Both the position numbers and the translations under genes were made by a program. 64,000 bases of DNA, from assembly GCF_900115045.1 (NCBI RefSeq), contig NZ_FOVC01000011.1:60627-124626 (forward strand), written 5' to 3'. Source of the stretch: Izhakiella capsodis. Lineage in GTDB: Bacteria; Pseudomonadota; Gammaproteobacteria; Enterobacterales; Enterobacteriaceae. The notes under the pieces are model-generated. The model did not search any database and was not told the DNA's origin. It saw only the letters and a list, made by a program, of their open reading frames with translations. The number at the start of each line of letters is the position of its first letter. The stretch's first letter is position 1. Positions 35,461 to 44,246 of this stretch are shown here, one piece after another.

Positions 35461-37890
35461 ATGAGTACGACAGTAGGGGCGTTAGTTTCCCGGCAGTTAC
35501 ATAAGTTTGGTGGCAGTAGCCTGGCCGATGCGAAGTGTTATCAGCGCGTTGCTGACATCATGGCCGAGTACAGCCAGCCTGGCGATATAATGGTGGTCTC
35601 TGCCGCAGGCAGCACCACTAACCAGCTGATTAGCTGGCTGAAGCTCAGTCAGAACGATCGCCTGTCTGCTCATCAGGTGCAGCAGGCGCTGCGCCGTTAT
35701 CAGAGTGAACTTATCGCGACCCTGCTGCCGGAGGTATACGCTGGCCCTCTGCTCAATGCACTCATTCGCGATCTTGAGCGTCTGGCCGCTTTGCTCGACG
35801 GTGTCATGAGCGATGCCGTTTATGCCGAAGTCGTCGGACAGGGTGAAATATGGTCCGCACGCCTGATGGCGGCGGTGCTTAATCAACGCGATTTAGCCGC
35901 CAGTTGGCTGGACGCACGTGATTTTTTGTGTGCTGAGCGTGCTGCGCAGCCGCAGGTGGATGAAGGTAGCTCCTTGCCTTTACTGCAGGCGCTGCTTGCA
36001 CGATACCCTGAACAACGGTTGGTGGTTACCGGTTTTATCAGCCGCAACCTGGCTGGGGAGACCGTGCTGCTGGGGCGCAACGGGAGCGACTATTCCGCCA
36101 CCCAGATCGGCATGCTGGCGGGTGTGGATAATGTCACTATCTGGAGTGACGTCGCTGGCGTGTATAGCGCTGACCCGCGCAAAGTTAAAGATGCCTGCCT
36201 CCTACCTTTGCTACGTCTGGATGAGGCCAGCGAGCTGGCGCGGCTGGCGGCACCGGTGCTGCATACCCGCACGCTGCAACCCGTTTCCTCAAGCGATATC
36301 AATTTACAGCTGCGCTGTAGCTATCAGCCTGAACAGGGTTCCACTCGCATAGAACGCGTGCTGGCTTCTGGCACCGGGGCGCGCATCGTTACCAGCCATG
36401 ACGACGTATGTCTGATTGAGTTTCAGGCGGCGGCCTCTCACAGTTTTATCGCCTTACAGCAAGAAATCGACGCCTTACTCAAACGTGCTCAGCTTCGACC
36501 GCTGGCGCTTGGTATCCATCAGGATCGTAGCCTTATTCAACTCTGCTATACCTCAGAAGTGGTCACCAGTGCGCTGAGTTTATTACAGGGCGCTAGCCTG
36601 CCGGGCAGACTGAAACTCCGCGAAGGATTAGCGATGGTGGCGCTGGTAGGGGCAGGCGTTAGCCGCAACCCGCTGCACAGCCACCGCTTCTGGCAGCAAA
36701 TTAAAGACCAGCCAGTGGAGTTTATATGGCAGTCAGCCGAAGGTATCAGTTTGGTTGCGGTGCTGCGTGTTGGCCCTACTGAACATCTGGTGCGAGGCTT
36801 GCATCAGTCGCTGTTCCGGGCGGAGAAACAAATTGGCCTGATGCTATTCGGCAAGGGTAACATTGGCTCGCGCTGGCTGGAGCTGTTTGCCCGCGAGCAG
36901 GAAACACTTTCCGCCAGAACAGGTTTTGAGTTTATCCTCGCCGGGGTGGTGGATAGCAACCGTAGCCTCCTGAGCTACGACGGCCTCGACGCCAGTCGTG
37001 CACTGGCATTTTTTGGCGACGAAGCCGAAGAGCGTGATGAGGAGTCGCTCTTTTTGTGGATGCGCGATCATCCCTATGACGACCTGGTGGTGCTAGACGT
37101 TACTGCCAGCGAAGAGCTGGCGGATCAGTATCTTGATTTTGCCAGCTATGGTTTTCACGTCATCAGTGCAAATAAAGTGGCAGGGGCTTCGGCGGGCGAC
37201 CACTACCGCCAGGTGCGCGATGCTTTCGCCAAAACCGGGCGATACTGGCTGTATAACGCCACTGTGGGTGCTGGTCTGCCAATTAACTACACGGTACGAG
37301 ACCTGCGTGAAAGTGGCGATAGTATTCTGGCTATCAGCGGTATTTTCTCCGGCACGTTATCATGGCTTTTTTTGCAGTATGACGGCAGCGTGCCGTTTAC
37401 TGAACTGGTGGATCAGGCCTGGCAGCAGGGACTTACCGAACCCGATCCGCGTGTCGATCTGTCCGGTCAGGATGTTATGCGCAAACTGGTTATTCTGGCG
37501 CGTGAGGCTGGCTATGACGTCGAACCCGATCAGGTTCGCGTTGAGTCTCTGGTACCTGCAGGCTGCGATAATGGGTCAATCGACCATTTGTTTGAAAACG
37601 GGGACGTTCTCAATCAAACCCTGCAACAGCGTTTTGAAGCCGCGCAGGAGATGGGGCTGGTACTGCGCTACGTCGCACGCTTTGATGCTAATGGCAAAGC
37701 ACGTGTTGGCGTAGAGGCTGTGAGGCCTGAGCACCCACTAGCCTCGTTATTGCCCTGTGATAACGTCTTTGCCATTGAAAGCCGCTGGTATCGTGATAAT
37801 CCACTGGTTATTCGTGGGCCGGGGGCGGGGCGCGACGTCACTGCCGGAGCTATCCAGTCCGATCTCAACCGGCTGGCGCAGCTTCTGTGA
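35461..37890 (+). CDS. metL: MetL, bifunctional aspartokinase II / homoserine dehydrogenase II
   Basis: The first and third steps of the aspartate pathway towards methionine. The 809 residues (E. coli 810) have the kinase domain (KFGGSSLADA near residue 15, LLGRNGSDYSATQIG), an ACT-like linker region (about 310-450), then the dehydrogenase Rossmann motif LFGKGNIGSRWLEL, NATVGAGLPI and GIFSGTLSWLF. It overlaps nothing and is the last gene of metBL. No defect seen. Confidence 0.98.
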   Translation: MSTTVGALVSRQLHKFGGSSLADAKCYQRVADIMAEYSQPGDIMVVSAAGSTTNQLISWLKLSQNDRLSAHQVQQALRRYQSELIATLLPEVYAGPLLNALIRDLERLAALLDGVMSDAVYAEVVGQGEIWSARLMAAVLNQRDLAASWLDARDFLCAERAAQPQVDEGSSLPLLQALLARYPEQRLVVTGFISRNLAGETVLLGRNGSDYSATQIGMLAGVDNVTIWSDVAGVYSADPRKVKDACLLPLLRLDEASELARLAAPVLHTRTLQPVSSSDINLQLRCSYQPEQGSTRIERVLASGTGARIVTSHDDVCLIEFQAAASHSFIALQQEIDALLKRAQLRPLALGIHQDRSLIQLCYTSEVVTSALSLLQGASLPGRLKLREGLAMVALVGAGVSRNPLHSHRFWQQIKDQPVEFIWQSAEGISLVAVLRVGPTEHLVRGLHQSLFRAEKQIGLMLFGKGNIGSRWLELFAREQETLSARTGFEFILAGVVDSNRSLLSYDGLDASRALAFFGDEAEERDEESLFLWMRDHPYDDLVVLDVTASEELADQYLDFASYGFHVISANKVAGASAGDHYRQVRDAFAKTGRYWLYNATVGAGLPINYTVRDLRESGDSILAISGIFSGTLSWLFLQYDGSVPFTELVDQAWQQGLTEPDPRVDLSGQDVMRKLVILAREAGYDVEPDQVRVESLVPAGCDNGSIDHLFENGDVLNQTLQQRFEAAQEMGLVLRYVARFDANGKARVGVEAVRPEHPLASLLPCDNVFAIESRWYRDNPLVIRGPGAGRDVTAGAIQSDLNRLAQLL

Positions 37891-38210
37891 CCGCCGTTGA
37901 ATAGCATCCAGCGCGCTGTTTGACAAACAATTGCCGCTGATCGTCGCAGACGTCGCTATCGGTTAAAGAGCCAGTCACAAGGAGCGTGCTGGCTGACTCA
38001 GGCAGGATCCAATCGAGTTTTCATCAATCCTTCAGAATACAGTCTTCTTCCCGCGTCTTAAGCCTACGTACCCGCGTTTTCCTCTGATGATGAACAGGCC
38101 TACGCGTAAATTTTGTGATGATTTTTTTTCACTTTCCCTGAAGATTTGTCACGCAGAATGGCCAAGATTTCATTGACGCTGTGGCGTAAAAGCGTCATTT
38201 TATTACTTTC
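37891..38210. other. Intergenic metL/metF, no gene recognised
   Basis: About 320 bases with no coding frame or RNA gene that I can support. No T-tracted hairpin follows metL. It ends in the met-box array that controls metF. Confidence 0.4.
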
Positions 38211-38242
38211 GGACGTCTAAACGTATAGATGTTCAATATGAC
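38211..38242. promoter_or_regulatory. Four tandem met boxes upstream of metF
   Basis: GGACGTCT, AAACGTAT, AGATGTTC and AATATGAC are contiguous eight-base units with decreasing similarity to the AGACGTCT met box. They end 34 bases before the metF ATG. Confidence 0.88.
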
Positions 38243-38276
38243 AAGCCATTTAAGCTACGATCGATGAGGTAAGGGT

Positions 38277-39176
38277 ATGAGTTTCTTCCACGCCAACCAG
38301 CGTGAGGCGCTGAATCAAAGTCTGGCCGAGCTGTGTGGGCGGTTCAATGTCTCTTTTGAATTTTTTCCGCCGCGCACCAAAGAAATGGAAGATACTCTGT
38401 GGAACTCAATTGATCGTCTTAGCAGCCTCAAGCCTAAGTTTGTTTCGGTAACCTATGGTGCTAACTCTGGCGAACGCGATCGGACTCACAGTATCATTAA
38501 AGACATTAAAGACCGCACCGGACTGGACGCTGCACCACATCTTACCTGCGTTGACGCCAGCCGTGATGAGCTAAAAACCATCGCAGAGGATTACTGGAGA
38601 AGTGGGATCCGCCACATTGTTGCACTGCGCGGCGATCTGCCTCCCGGCAGCGGAAAACCGGGTATGTATGCCTGCGATCTGGTTTCTCTGCTGAACGAGG
38701 TAGGCGATTTCGATATTTCTGTCGCAGCTTATCCGGAGGTGCACCCGGAAGCGCGTAGCGCGCAGGCAGACTTGATTAATCTTAAACGTAAGATCGATGC
38801 TGGCGCCAATCGGGCGATAACGCAGTTTTTCTTTGACGTGGAAAGCTATCTGCGTTTTCGCGATCGCTGTGTAGCGGCGGGCATCGACGTTGAAGTGGTG
38901 CCGGGCATTTTGCCGGTGTCAAACTTCAAACAATTACAACGCTTCGCGACGCTGACTAACGTACGAGTGCCGGGCTGGATGACCAGCATGTTTGAAGGGC
39001 TGGATGATGATGCCGAAACACGCAAAATGGTTGGCGCGAATATCGCTATGGATATGGTAAAAATCCTCAGCCGCGAAGGGGTGAAAGATTTTCATTTTTA
39101 TACTCTTAACCGTGCTGAAATGAGCTATGCCATTTGCCATACTCTCGGCGTACGTCCGGCAGTCAGTGCCGCCTGA
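38277..39176 (+). CDS. metF: MetF, 5,10-methylenetetrahydrofolate reductase
   Basis: FAD enzyme that makes 5-methyltetrahydrofolate for methionine synthesis. The 299 residues (E. coli 296) have the catalytic Glu in VSFEFFPPRTKEME, the FAD/folate segments HLTCVDASRDELKTI, ALRGDLPPGSGKPG and YPEVHPEA, and ITQFFFDVESYLRFRD. The gene is intact and is the last conserved gene before the AT-rich island. Confidence 0.98.
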   Translation: MSFFHANQREALNQSLAELCGRFNVSFEFFPPRTKEMEDTLWNSIDRLSSLKPKFVSVTYGANSGERDRTHSIIKDIKDRTGLDAAPHLTCVDASRDELKTIAEDYWRSGIRHIVALRGDLPPGSGKPGMYACDLVSLLNEVGDFDISVAAYPEVHPEARSAQADLINLKRKIDAGANRAITQFFFDVESYLRFRDRCVAAGIDVEVVPGILPVSNFKQLQRFATLTNVRVPGWMTSMFEGLDDDAETRKMVGANIAMDMVKILSREGVKDFHFYTLNRAEMSYAICHTLGVRPAVSAA

Positions 39177-39322
39177 TAATTGCCATTTATTTCCTGTCAT
39201 ATTAAGCCAGTCCGCAAAAGAGTCTGTGGGATAATTCGTGGATTTCAAATGCGGCTTCCAGAGTAAAATACGCAACAAAGTCAACATTTTGTTGATTTTT
39301 CTGCCTGTTTTACTGCCCTTTT

Positions 39323-39583
39323 ATGTCGATACATTCTGCCTGTAAGTTTTGGTGGCGTTATCATAATCGCAATGTTGATCTGTCTCAGATTGAACTGGCG
39401 ATCGCCGCAGCACAGGTTTAACCGGCGCACTGGCTCATTAGCCTCATTGCGCTCATTTTCTGCTCATACCGACTGCGGACGCCAGATGCGCTAATTTCTC
39501 TGTTCAGAGCGATCACCGCTAAGCAAGCCGTTTTCAGCTTATCGCCGCTGGTGCATGGCCTGCGGGACGAACAGCTCAGCTAA
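39323..39583 (+). pseudogene. Possible decayed open frame between metF and the island
   Basis: An 86-codon frame starts at ATG 39323 (MSIHSACKFWWRYHN...), is broken by TAA at codon 33 and continues in the same frame to another TAA at 39581. Base composition is chromosome-like and codon choice looks protein-like, so it may be a remnant of an older gene. I do not recognise the family; it may also be chance. Confidence 0.25.
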
Positions 39584-40020
39584 CAAATTGAATTCGCTTT
39601 TCCCTTTTCTGACACTTGCGATAGAAAGCCAGGACTGGGTGCGATGTGATCAGTAATTAAAGTGAAGTCTGATTAGGGGATGCATTATCAACGCTACTGG
39701 AGATTTTGGGTAAGGATTAATATTGATTAAAACACAGTGAAAACAGGGTATTAGAGTTTTTTTATCCAAAAATTTCAGACATTAAATTTCTAAAAAAATC
39801 TAATCGTTTATAGCGATCATAAAATATTATTCAATAGCCAAAAAATATTGAATCACTGTTATTGATCGAAATTACCCTTTTTCAATATTTGAGTTAAGGG
39901 GTTATAAATAAATTACGTTGAGCGTTGCCTGATAAGGATCGCCACTTCACTCAACAGCTTCGTTATCTATTTTTCTTTGGATAGATTCAGTCATCAATAA
40001 GTTAAGGGAAGGATATCAAA
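39584..40020. other. AT-rich upstream region of the island
   Basis: Base composition shifts sharply to AT-rich from about 39650. It has an inverted repeat, ATTCAATA (39829-39836) and TATTGAAT (39846-39853), with a nine-base loop. Ribosome binding sequence GGAAGGA lies just before the TTG start of the carrier protein gene. The cluster promoter is probably in here, but no clear -35/-10 pair stands out. Confidence 0.45.
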
Positions 40021-40269
40021 TTGAGTATAGATGAACTATTGAAGCAGCAGTTCAGTGAACTCACAGATTTCAATCTTGACAATTTAAAACCAGATACTTT
40101 AATCCAAGATGTTGGATTTGACAGTTTAGACTTTCTTTCTATTCAAGTTGTTTTAAAAAAGAGAGTTCGACTTCCTTTTGGATTTTGATCGTATAGCAGA
40201 AAACATGCCCGAAAATATGAAGACTTTTTAAAATGCATTGAATTACAGTTTAAAGGTTCAATGTTATGA
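40021..40269 (+). pseudogene. Acyl carrier protein, frameshifted
   Basis: Starting at TTG 40021, seven bases after AAGGA, the frame reads SIDELLKQQFSELTDF and then DVGFDSLDFLSIQVVL, with the phosphopantetheine Ser in DSLD near residue 38. It stops early at a TGA in GGATTTTGA. A second frame continues LDFDRIAENMPENMKTF and a further shift in a T5 run gives LKCIELQFKGSML. The +1 and -1 shifts cancel, and the restored stop overlaps the ketosynthase ATG as ATGA. So an 82-residue carrier protein was coupled to the next gene. As it stands the product would lack helix III and be inactive, unless the indels are sequence errors. Confidence 0.75.
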
Positions 40270-41503
40270 ACAGAGTAGTCATTACCGGATATGGTGGAAT
40301 ATGTTCACTTGGAGAAGATGCTGTAAAAATTTGGGAGAGTGTATTAAATAAAAGCATGGGATATGATAATTATAATGATAGGAATATTAGAGCTAATTTT
40401 TTTGGCCGTATAAAAAACCGCTAGATACTCGTTGGATTTCTAAAAAAATTTAAAAAAACTCACCCAGATTTGCACAACTCGGATTGATAGCAGCTAAAGA
40501 AGCTATTGATATGTCATTTCCAGACTCATCAATTCTTGATCATTATCATAATACTGATTGTGGTGTTATTGTCGGAACTGGGCGGGGTGGTTTCGATAAT
40601 ATAGCAGCTAATTACTTTGCTTATCGGGAAGAAAATCCTTCAATCCAGGCACGTTTTCATACTATGCCGAGCATTGCCACAGCAGTAATTTCCGTGAACT
40701 GGAATCTGAAAGATTATCAGAGCACACCAGTGGCAGCCTGTGCTACGGGAAATATAGCTATTGGAGAGGCTTATGAAATCATAAAAAGTGGGAAAATGTC
40801 ATTAATGCTGGCAGGAGGCGCTGAGAGCACAATGGGACATTTTCCGGTATGGTCAATTGATGTTTTATCAGCTTTGAGCAAGGAGAAATATGATCCACAG
40901 AAACCTTGCTGTCCTTTTAGCAAAGAGCGTAGTGGGTTTATCTTATCTGAAGGAAGTGCCGTAGTTTGTCTCGAATCACTGGAAAAAGCAAAAAAAAGGA
41001 ATGCAAAAATTTTAGGTGAAGTTATAGGGTATGCTAACCATTCAGATGCCTGGCCAGTATTAACTGCACCAGCTGAAGATATGGAAGGAAAGATAAAAAC
41101 TTTAGAAAATGCCATCAAATCTTCTGGCTTAACATGCAATGACATCGATTATATAAACGCACACGGCACATCAACTCCGATGAATGATCTGAGTGAAACT
41201 CAGGTTTCAAAAGAAGTTTTTGGTGATTTAGCCTATAAAATCCCCATGACGAGTACAAAGTCTTACACAGGGCACTTGATTTCAGCTGCTGGCTCTATGG
41301 AGACGATTTTTTGTCTGAAAGCTATGGAATATAAGATTATCCCAGCAACAATAAATTTTAAAAAACCAGATCCATTATGTGATCTAAATTATGTACCAAA
41401 TGAGCATTTGTTACATTACCCTGTGAAACATGCAATGAATGTCAATTATGGATTTGGTGGGGCAAATAGTTGTCTCATATTGAAGGAATATCAAAATGAA
41501 TAG
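40266..41503 (+). pseudogene. Beta-ketoacyl-ACP synthase (FabF-like), frameshifted
   Basis: The frame from ATG 40266 reads MNRVVITGYGGICSLGEDAV and stops near 40425 in an A6 run; one extra A continues KKPLDTRWISKK. There is then an in-frame TAA at 40451. From 40454 the frame is open for about 350 codons to 41503. This large part holds the whole catalytic core: Cys in VAACATGNIAIGEA, His in NAHGTSTPMND, Lys in STKSYTGHLISAAG and the final NYGFGGANSCLIL. It resembles type II ketosynthases of secondary lipid or polyketide pathways. Restored length is about 412 residues. A TTG at 40484 could allow a truncated product, but the missing N-terminal strands make activity doubtful. Confidence 0.85.
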
Positions 41504-42247
41504 AAAATTTAACCATGACGATATAGAGAAATGGGCGTTTTTCTCTGGTGATTACAATAAAGTTCATTTTGATGAGTCTGTAGCAATAAAAATGGACTTA
41601 ACGATATAATTGTTCAGGGAATGCTCTATCTTTTATATTCGAAGTTATCATTGAAAAATCACCTTAGATTTCCAGCTGAGATCTCACATAGATTAAAGAG
41701 ACCTGTTTATAGAAATTCTGTGGTTAGCTATGATTTATTTATAGAGTCCGATTACATCGTATCAAAAATCCAATGCTTAAATAGTGACTGCTCTGTCGTA
41801 GGTCGTGCACGTAAAGATGAAAATAGAAAAAAACAAAGCAAGCGAGTAATGAAATACTTATCGATGCTGAATTTATATCAGATCAATTAGCTATATTTAA
41901 AGAAACATATCCTGAGGTGAATATTCCTTGGGTTATTATGGATGCATTTATTTTCAGCGTTTGCTTTAAATATCAAAATGGTGATCCTTTTTACAGTAAG
42001 GCTTTGAATATTACCAAAGAACCTGATAAATCTAAGGTTGTTACATATCAGGTGGATCAAGACATTATTATCAACCAATACGACTTCCTTTTAAGACCTG
42101 AGAATTTAAAAGATTTAAGTTTTTTTCGAGGACAAGGATATCATTAAGCAAGATTTTTCCGTTTATAGCGTACTCAATTATCAAATATATCATAGGGATT
42201 TATTATTATATCAATCTTCAATGGGTAGCATTACACGAGCATTTTAA
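41496..42247 (+). pseudogene. MaoC/hotdog dehydratase-like protein, multiply frameshifted
   Basis: From ATG 41496, overlapping the ketosynthase stop, the frame reads MNRKFNHDDIEKWAFFSGDYNKVHFDE, which resembles the catalytic DxNxxH segment of MaoC-type hydratases (here DYNKVHFD). It breaks after AIKM where one G is missing; the next frame gives GLNDIIVQGMLYLLYSKLSLK. A third frame after an A7 run gives TKQASNEILIDAEF through DLSFF, and a fourth gives DKDIIKQDFSVYSVL to YQSSMGSITRAF. The whole would be about 250 residues, possibly a double hotdog. At least three indels, most in homopolymers. Reaction: probably dehydration of a 3-hydroxyacyl-ACP, by family only. Confidence 0.65.
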
Positions 42248-42324
42248 GCGCAATCTAAATCAACCGGGAAAACAAGTTAGAATAAAAATTAACATATTAA
42301 ATCAGCAGATTAAATTTTATTTGG

Positions 42325-42502
42325 TGAAGATAAAATCCGTTGTTTTCTGGATTAACAGATAAGGGCTATTTATGCTATGAAACATAGGGGGTTATATGCT
42401 TCGTAGAAAGACTTTACTAAGAACGGAGACATCGTTGGTAACGACTTCCGCTATCCTTACAAAATCGGGAACTTCAAACAATCAGAGGGACAGGAAAAAT
42501 GA
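42325..42502 (+). pseudogene. Remnant resembling the C-terminus of an AMP-forming acyl ligase
   Basis: Short stretches spread over frames read LTDKGYLCYE, GVICFVERL and KNGDIVGNDFRYPYKIGNF. In that order they resemble the end of AMP-binding acyl ligases (GD-GYL, then the VERLKD...G.N.YP..IE region). The last frame ends in a TGA that overlaps the next ATG (42499) as ATGA, which argues that it really was a coding end. Only a tail of the gene remains, with several stops. This is a weak, memory-based similarity. Confidence 0.35.
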
Positions 42503-43239
42503 AACTAAAAAAAAGGATTTTTGTTACGTCCGGCGATAGTGGCATTGGAAAAAGTATAGTTAAAAAGCTAACTGACGAAGGTTATAAAGTTGTTTTCACT
42601 TACCGATCAAAAAAGAGTTACGCATTAGAGATCGCCAATGATATAAATCAAAAAGGAGGTTGTTGCCTATGTTTTTACTGTGATGTCCGACATCACGAAA
42701 GCCTTAACAACTTATGTTCCAGTTTAATAAAATCTCATGGAGCTCCTTACGGGATAATAAATAATTCCGGCATGAAAAATGACAAATTACTTATCAATAC
42801 TGAATTTAAGGATTGGCAGGAGATTATTGATACCAATCTAAATGGACCGTTTTATGCTATTCGTTCACTGTTACCATCCATGATTAATGTGGGGGATGGT
42901 TGCGTTATTACAATCAGTTCTGTTTCAGCGCTGCGAGGCAATGTAGGATAAACAGCTTATTCAGCTTCTAAGGCCGCATTGACTGGCTTAACTCAAAGTC
43001 TTGCCAGAGAGGTTGGGCGGTTTAATATCCGTGTGAACAATATTGCTCCAGGTCTTATTGAAACTGATATGCTGTCTTCCCTTGAACCTAAAAAGAAGAA
43101 GCAGTTACTCTCTCTGATATTATTAAGAAGACTTGGAAAATCTGATGACATTGCACACACTGTATCTTATTTAATCGGTGAGGGTGGGAAATATATAACT
43201 GGACAAAATATTTTAGTAGATGGCGGATTATCAATTTAA
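42499..43239 (+). pseudogene. 3-oxoacyl-ACP reductase (FabG-like SDR) with an internal ochre codon
   Basis: A short-chain dehydrogenase of about 246 residues with the NADP motif TSGDSGIGKSI, NNSGMKNDKLL, the Ser in TISSVSALRG and the catalytic YSASKAA, then GLIETDM and ITGQNILVDGG. The frame is single and undisrupted except for TAA at 42949-42951, in RGNVG*TAYSASK. Family members have Gln there (GQ.AYSASK), so CAA to TAA is likely. The stop falls just before the catalytic Tyr, so the truncated 150-residue product would be inactive. It is led by GGGACAGGAAAA and overlaps the preceding remnant. Confidence 0.88.
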
Positions 43240-43252
43240 TGAAGGGTGCATT

Positions 43253-44163
43253 ATGAAATTAAGGATGGTACCGAAAGAAGTTTTTGATGTTATGTCACTC
43301 GATAAGAACTTTAAATACAAATGGATTGGCGACAATGTTTTTTCCTTGATTGGTCTTGGTACTTCATATTTTCTTGAATTTTTCGAGTTCTATGGCGATG
43401 CTATTAGCAAGTACTATGACAGATTTGTGAAAGATACATCATATGGGGATAATAGATTTAGCACATTTATTTCTCAAGAAAGAAGGCATGCAGCAGCTCA
43501 CAAAAAGTTAAATCTTTTTATTGCTAAGAATGTACTCCCCCCACCCGCGAAAAGTATCACCCAAGGGTTTATGATTTCATGTTTACAACTTATAAATCCT
43601 TTGTAAAACCAATTGTTCAAGGTATTGAGAAAGATGAGGGTAATGGTTTAACTTTAGACAGCCCTTTCTTTAAAGAGGCACTGAAGAGTATTGCTGCCTT
43701 TGAAACTGAAGTGTGTATGGCAGCATTTTCCTTTTTTGAAAATGTCATGGATAATGGAAAATTGATTATATGTTGGATATTTCAGAGAATCTTGGTGTTC
43801 TATATTTATTGGAATATCATTATGCTGAAGAAATTGAGCATTGCCATGTTTCTATCGCGACATTTGAAAATATTTATGGCGAAAAATTATGGACTAAGGA
43901 GTTTATAGCTGAATATATAAAAAACGAGCAGTTTTAACGAGAAAATAATCAATGCAACTTTTTTTGTTTCCAGAGAGTTAAACATAGATATTTCACTTCA
44001 ACAAATAAATGCAAGATTACCTAAAAGAACTAACTTTGTTAAACCAGGATTCGATGCCAAATCTTCACATCATCGAAATAAAATAAAATATCTAGTGGAT
44101 AAATGGGACAATGAATGGGAGCCTAAATTAATGGAAAAGATAAGAAGCCGTCTTACAAAATAA
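43253..44163 (+). pseudogene. Diiron-type metal-dependent hydrolase family protein, frameshifted
   Basis: From ATG 43253 (after GAAGGG) the frame reads MKLRMVPKEVFDVMS and contains FISQERRHAAAHKKLN, an ExxHxxxH metal motif. It shifts near 43575 to MFTTYKSFVKPIVQGIEKDE, with FETEVCMAAFSF, and near 43755 to DYMLDISENLGVLYLLEYHYAEEIEHCHVS, carrying a second E/H cluster. Another shift near 43935 leads to a tail ending EPKLMEKIRSRLTK. About 300 residues if restored. This is the architecture of the predicted metal-dependent hydrolase family (Pfam PF10118), which resembles diiron four-helix proteins. Function is unknown; oxidation or hydrolysis of the acyl product is a guess. Confidence 0.65.
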
Positions 44164-44246
44164 AAAAACCGCAAGGTAATGTTGCATGATGTTTAGCTTT
44201 GTTACTGTTTCCTCACTTCTTTCCTATTTATTCTCAGGTAAATAAA

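Noticed and set aside
40484..41503. Intact ketosynthase starting at TTG 40484
   Set aside because: The open frame is long and contains all active-site residues, but upstream sequence in another frame clearly encodes the conserved N-terminus (MNRVVITGYGGICSLG). It is therefore a truncated part of a broken gene rather than a complete one.
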